6,119 nucleotides of DNA, taken from positions 1-6,119 of the forward strand of contig JAPOZE010000222.1 in NCBI GenBank assembly GCA_026706225.1, written 5' to 3'. Positions 5,435 to 6,119 of the stretch are shown here, one piece after another. The stretch is from Acidobacteriota bacterium (GTDB lineage Bacteria; Acidobacteriota; Terriglobia; Versatilivoradales; Versatilivoraceae). How positions within the stretch are numbered: position 1 is the stretch's first letter; every line of letters begins with the position of its first letter. The notes under the pieces are model-generated. The model searched no databases. It worked only from the letters and a program-made list of their open reading frames with translations, and was not told the DNA's origin. Made by a program: the position numbers and the translations under genes.

Positions 5435-6070
5435 TTGAACCACAGGTTCCTGTCCAACAGCTCATTTCGGCAGCGTAGATTGGCATCTCCCACTCCACGA
5501 GGAACAAGCTCCCACCTCCGGGTTGTTCCTGTTCTTGCCTGCCTCTCGGCTCTGCTTTGGACTTTACCGACCAGCGCGCAGGGGCAAGGCATCTGCGATC
5601 GCACGCCGCAGGTGCGGGACAAGCTCCTGGAGGCTACCGGGATATCCACCTGCGGACAGGTCACCAGCACCCATCTGTCCAGCGTGCAGAGGCTGAATCT
5701 GTCCGAGTCCGGAATCACCGAGCTCAAGCAAAACGACTTCAGCGGCCTGAACTCCCTGAATTGGTTGCGATTGAACGACAACTCGCTGACCGAATTGCCC
5801 CAAGGGGTATTCAGAGGGCTGAATTCAATGGAAATCCTGCATTTGCACAACAACTCCCTGACGGCTTTACGCGAGAATGTTTTCGGTGGGTTGGTCCGTC
5901 TGCGAATTCTGGCATTGTTCGGAAACTCGCTGGAATCCTTGTCGGCGGGGACCTTCAGAGGGCTGAATTCGCTGCAAGAACTGACGCTAAGCAACAACTC
6001 CCTGGCCGCTTTACCGAAGGAGATATTCAGCGGGTTGCGAAACCTCGAAAGACTGTCGTTGGATCACTAG
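5435..6070 (+). CDS. Secreted leucine-rich-repeat protein, short and ending mid-repeat
   Basis: 211 residues from TTG 5435. TTG 5480 is an alternative; no in-frame ATG or GTG lies before the signal peptide, and an in-frame stop at 5399-5401 bounds the choice. A signal peptide is clear: hydrophobic core VVPVLACLSALLWTLPTSA (31-49), with cleavage likely after TSA or AQG. A cap region follows with GICDRTPQVRDKLLEATG (52-69) and STCGQVT, giving Cys54 and Cys73 as a possible disulfide. The repeats then begin, the first at about 80-105. Four 24-residue typical-type units end in F.GL: 106-129, 130-153, 154-177 and 178-201. A sixth stops after ten residues at ERLSLDH. A C-terminal cap is missing. LRR surfaces bind proteins or glycans, so a role in adhesion or recognition outside the inner membrane is likely; the ligand is unknown. 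Composition is less GC-rich than the catabolic genes. Confidence 0.75.
   Translation: MNHRFLSNSSFRQRRLASPTPRGTSSHLRVVPVLACLSALLWTLPTSAQGQGICDRTPQVRDKLLEATGISTCGQVTSTHLSSVQRLNLSESGITELKQNDFSGLNSLNWLRLNDNSLTELPQGVFRGLNSMEILHLHNNSLTALRENVFGGLVRLRILALFGNSLESLSAGTFRGLNSLQELTLSNNSLAALPKEIFSGLRNLERLSLDH
5810..5970 (+). repeat. 144-bp spaced exact direct repeats within the LRR coding region
   Basis: The 17-mer TTCAGAGGGCTGAATTC occurs at 5810-5826 and 5954-5970. A 13-mer, CAACAACTCCCTG, occurs at 5848-5860 and again at 5992-6004. Both pairs are exactly 144 bp apart, which is two LRR units of 72 bp. Neighbouring single units are less alike at the DNA level, so a two-unit duplication is indicated. Confidence 0.7.
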
Positions 6071-6119
6071 TGTCTCGCTTAGCGGCGGACTCAAGGTTGT
6101 ACTGAACTCATAATAAATA

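Noticed and set aside
6071..6119. Possible frameshifted continuation of the LRR protein after the TAG
   Set aside because: None of the three forward frames gives an LRR-like pattern in the 49 bases available.

Overview
This is a GC-rich bacterial window with codons strongly biased to G/C in third position. Long overlapping antisense reading frames follow from that bias and are not genes. The mix of families is an ACS-type MFS transporter, an N-acyl-D-amino-acid deacylase, an SMP-30/gluconolactonase-like lipoprotein, a cadherin-like beta-sandwich protein, a typical-type LRR protein and tyrosine recombinases. It suggests an environmental heterotroph, perhaps a marine or host-associated Acidobacteriota-like lineage. 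That placement is an impression from family content only; no rRNA or other taxonomic marker is present.

Layout. (1) Positions 1-600 are a mobile-element border. The first 31 codons of what looks like a tyrosine recombinase (integrase) run off the left edge on the minus strand. They are preceded by a textbook promoter that would give a leaderless mRNA. An AT-rich spacer with a near-palindrome follows, then a decayed internal piece of a second integrase in the same orientation. (2) Positions 633-3669 are a two-gene plus-strand unit: an MFS transporter of the anion:cation symporter type and, 28 nt downstream, an amidohydrolase of the N-acyl-D-amino-acid deacylase family. Import of an organic anion or N-acyl amino acid followed by hydrolysis is a reasonable joint role. 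(3) Positions 3734-4732, minus strand and convergent with the deacylase, encode a six-bladed beta-propeller lipoprotein of the SMP-30/gluconolactonase family with its metal ligands intact. (4) Positions 4827-5306, minus strand, hold a cadherin-like domain ORF that looks truncated at its N-terminus. (5) Positions 5435-6070, plus strand, encode a secreted leucine-rich-repeat protein whose 24-residue repeats stop abruptly inside the sixth unit.

The centre (2 and 3) looks like an ordinary catabolic neighbourhood. The two ends look like accessory DNA: recombinase copies with decay on the left, and repeat-domain surface proteins with truncations on the right. I found no CRISPR array, tRNA, rRNA, riboswitch or convincing new defence system. 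The most distinctive points are the recombinase remnant beside a leaderless integrase promoter, and the two-unit duplication inside the truncated LRR gene.
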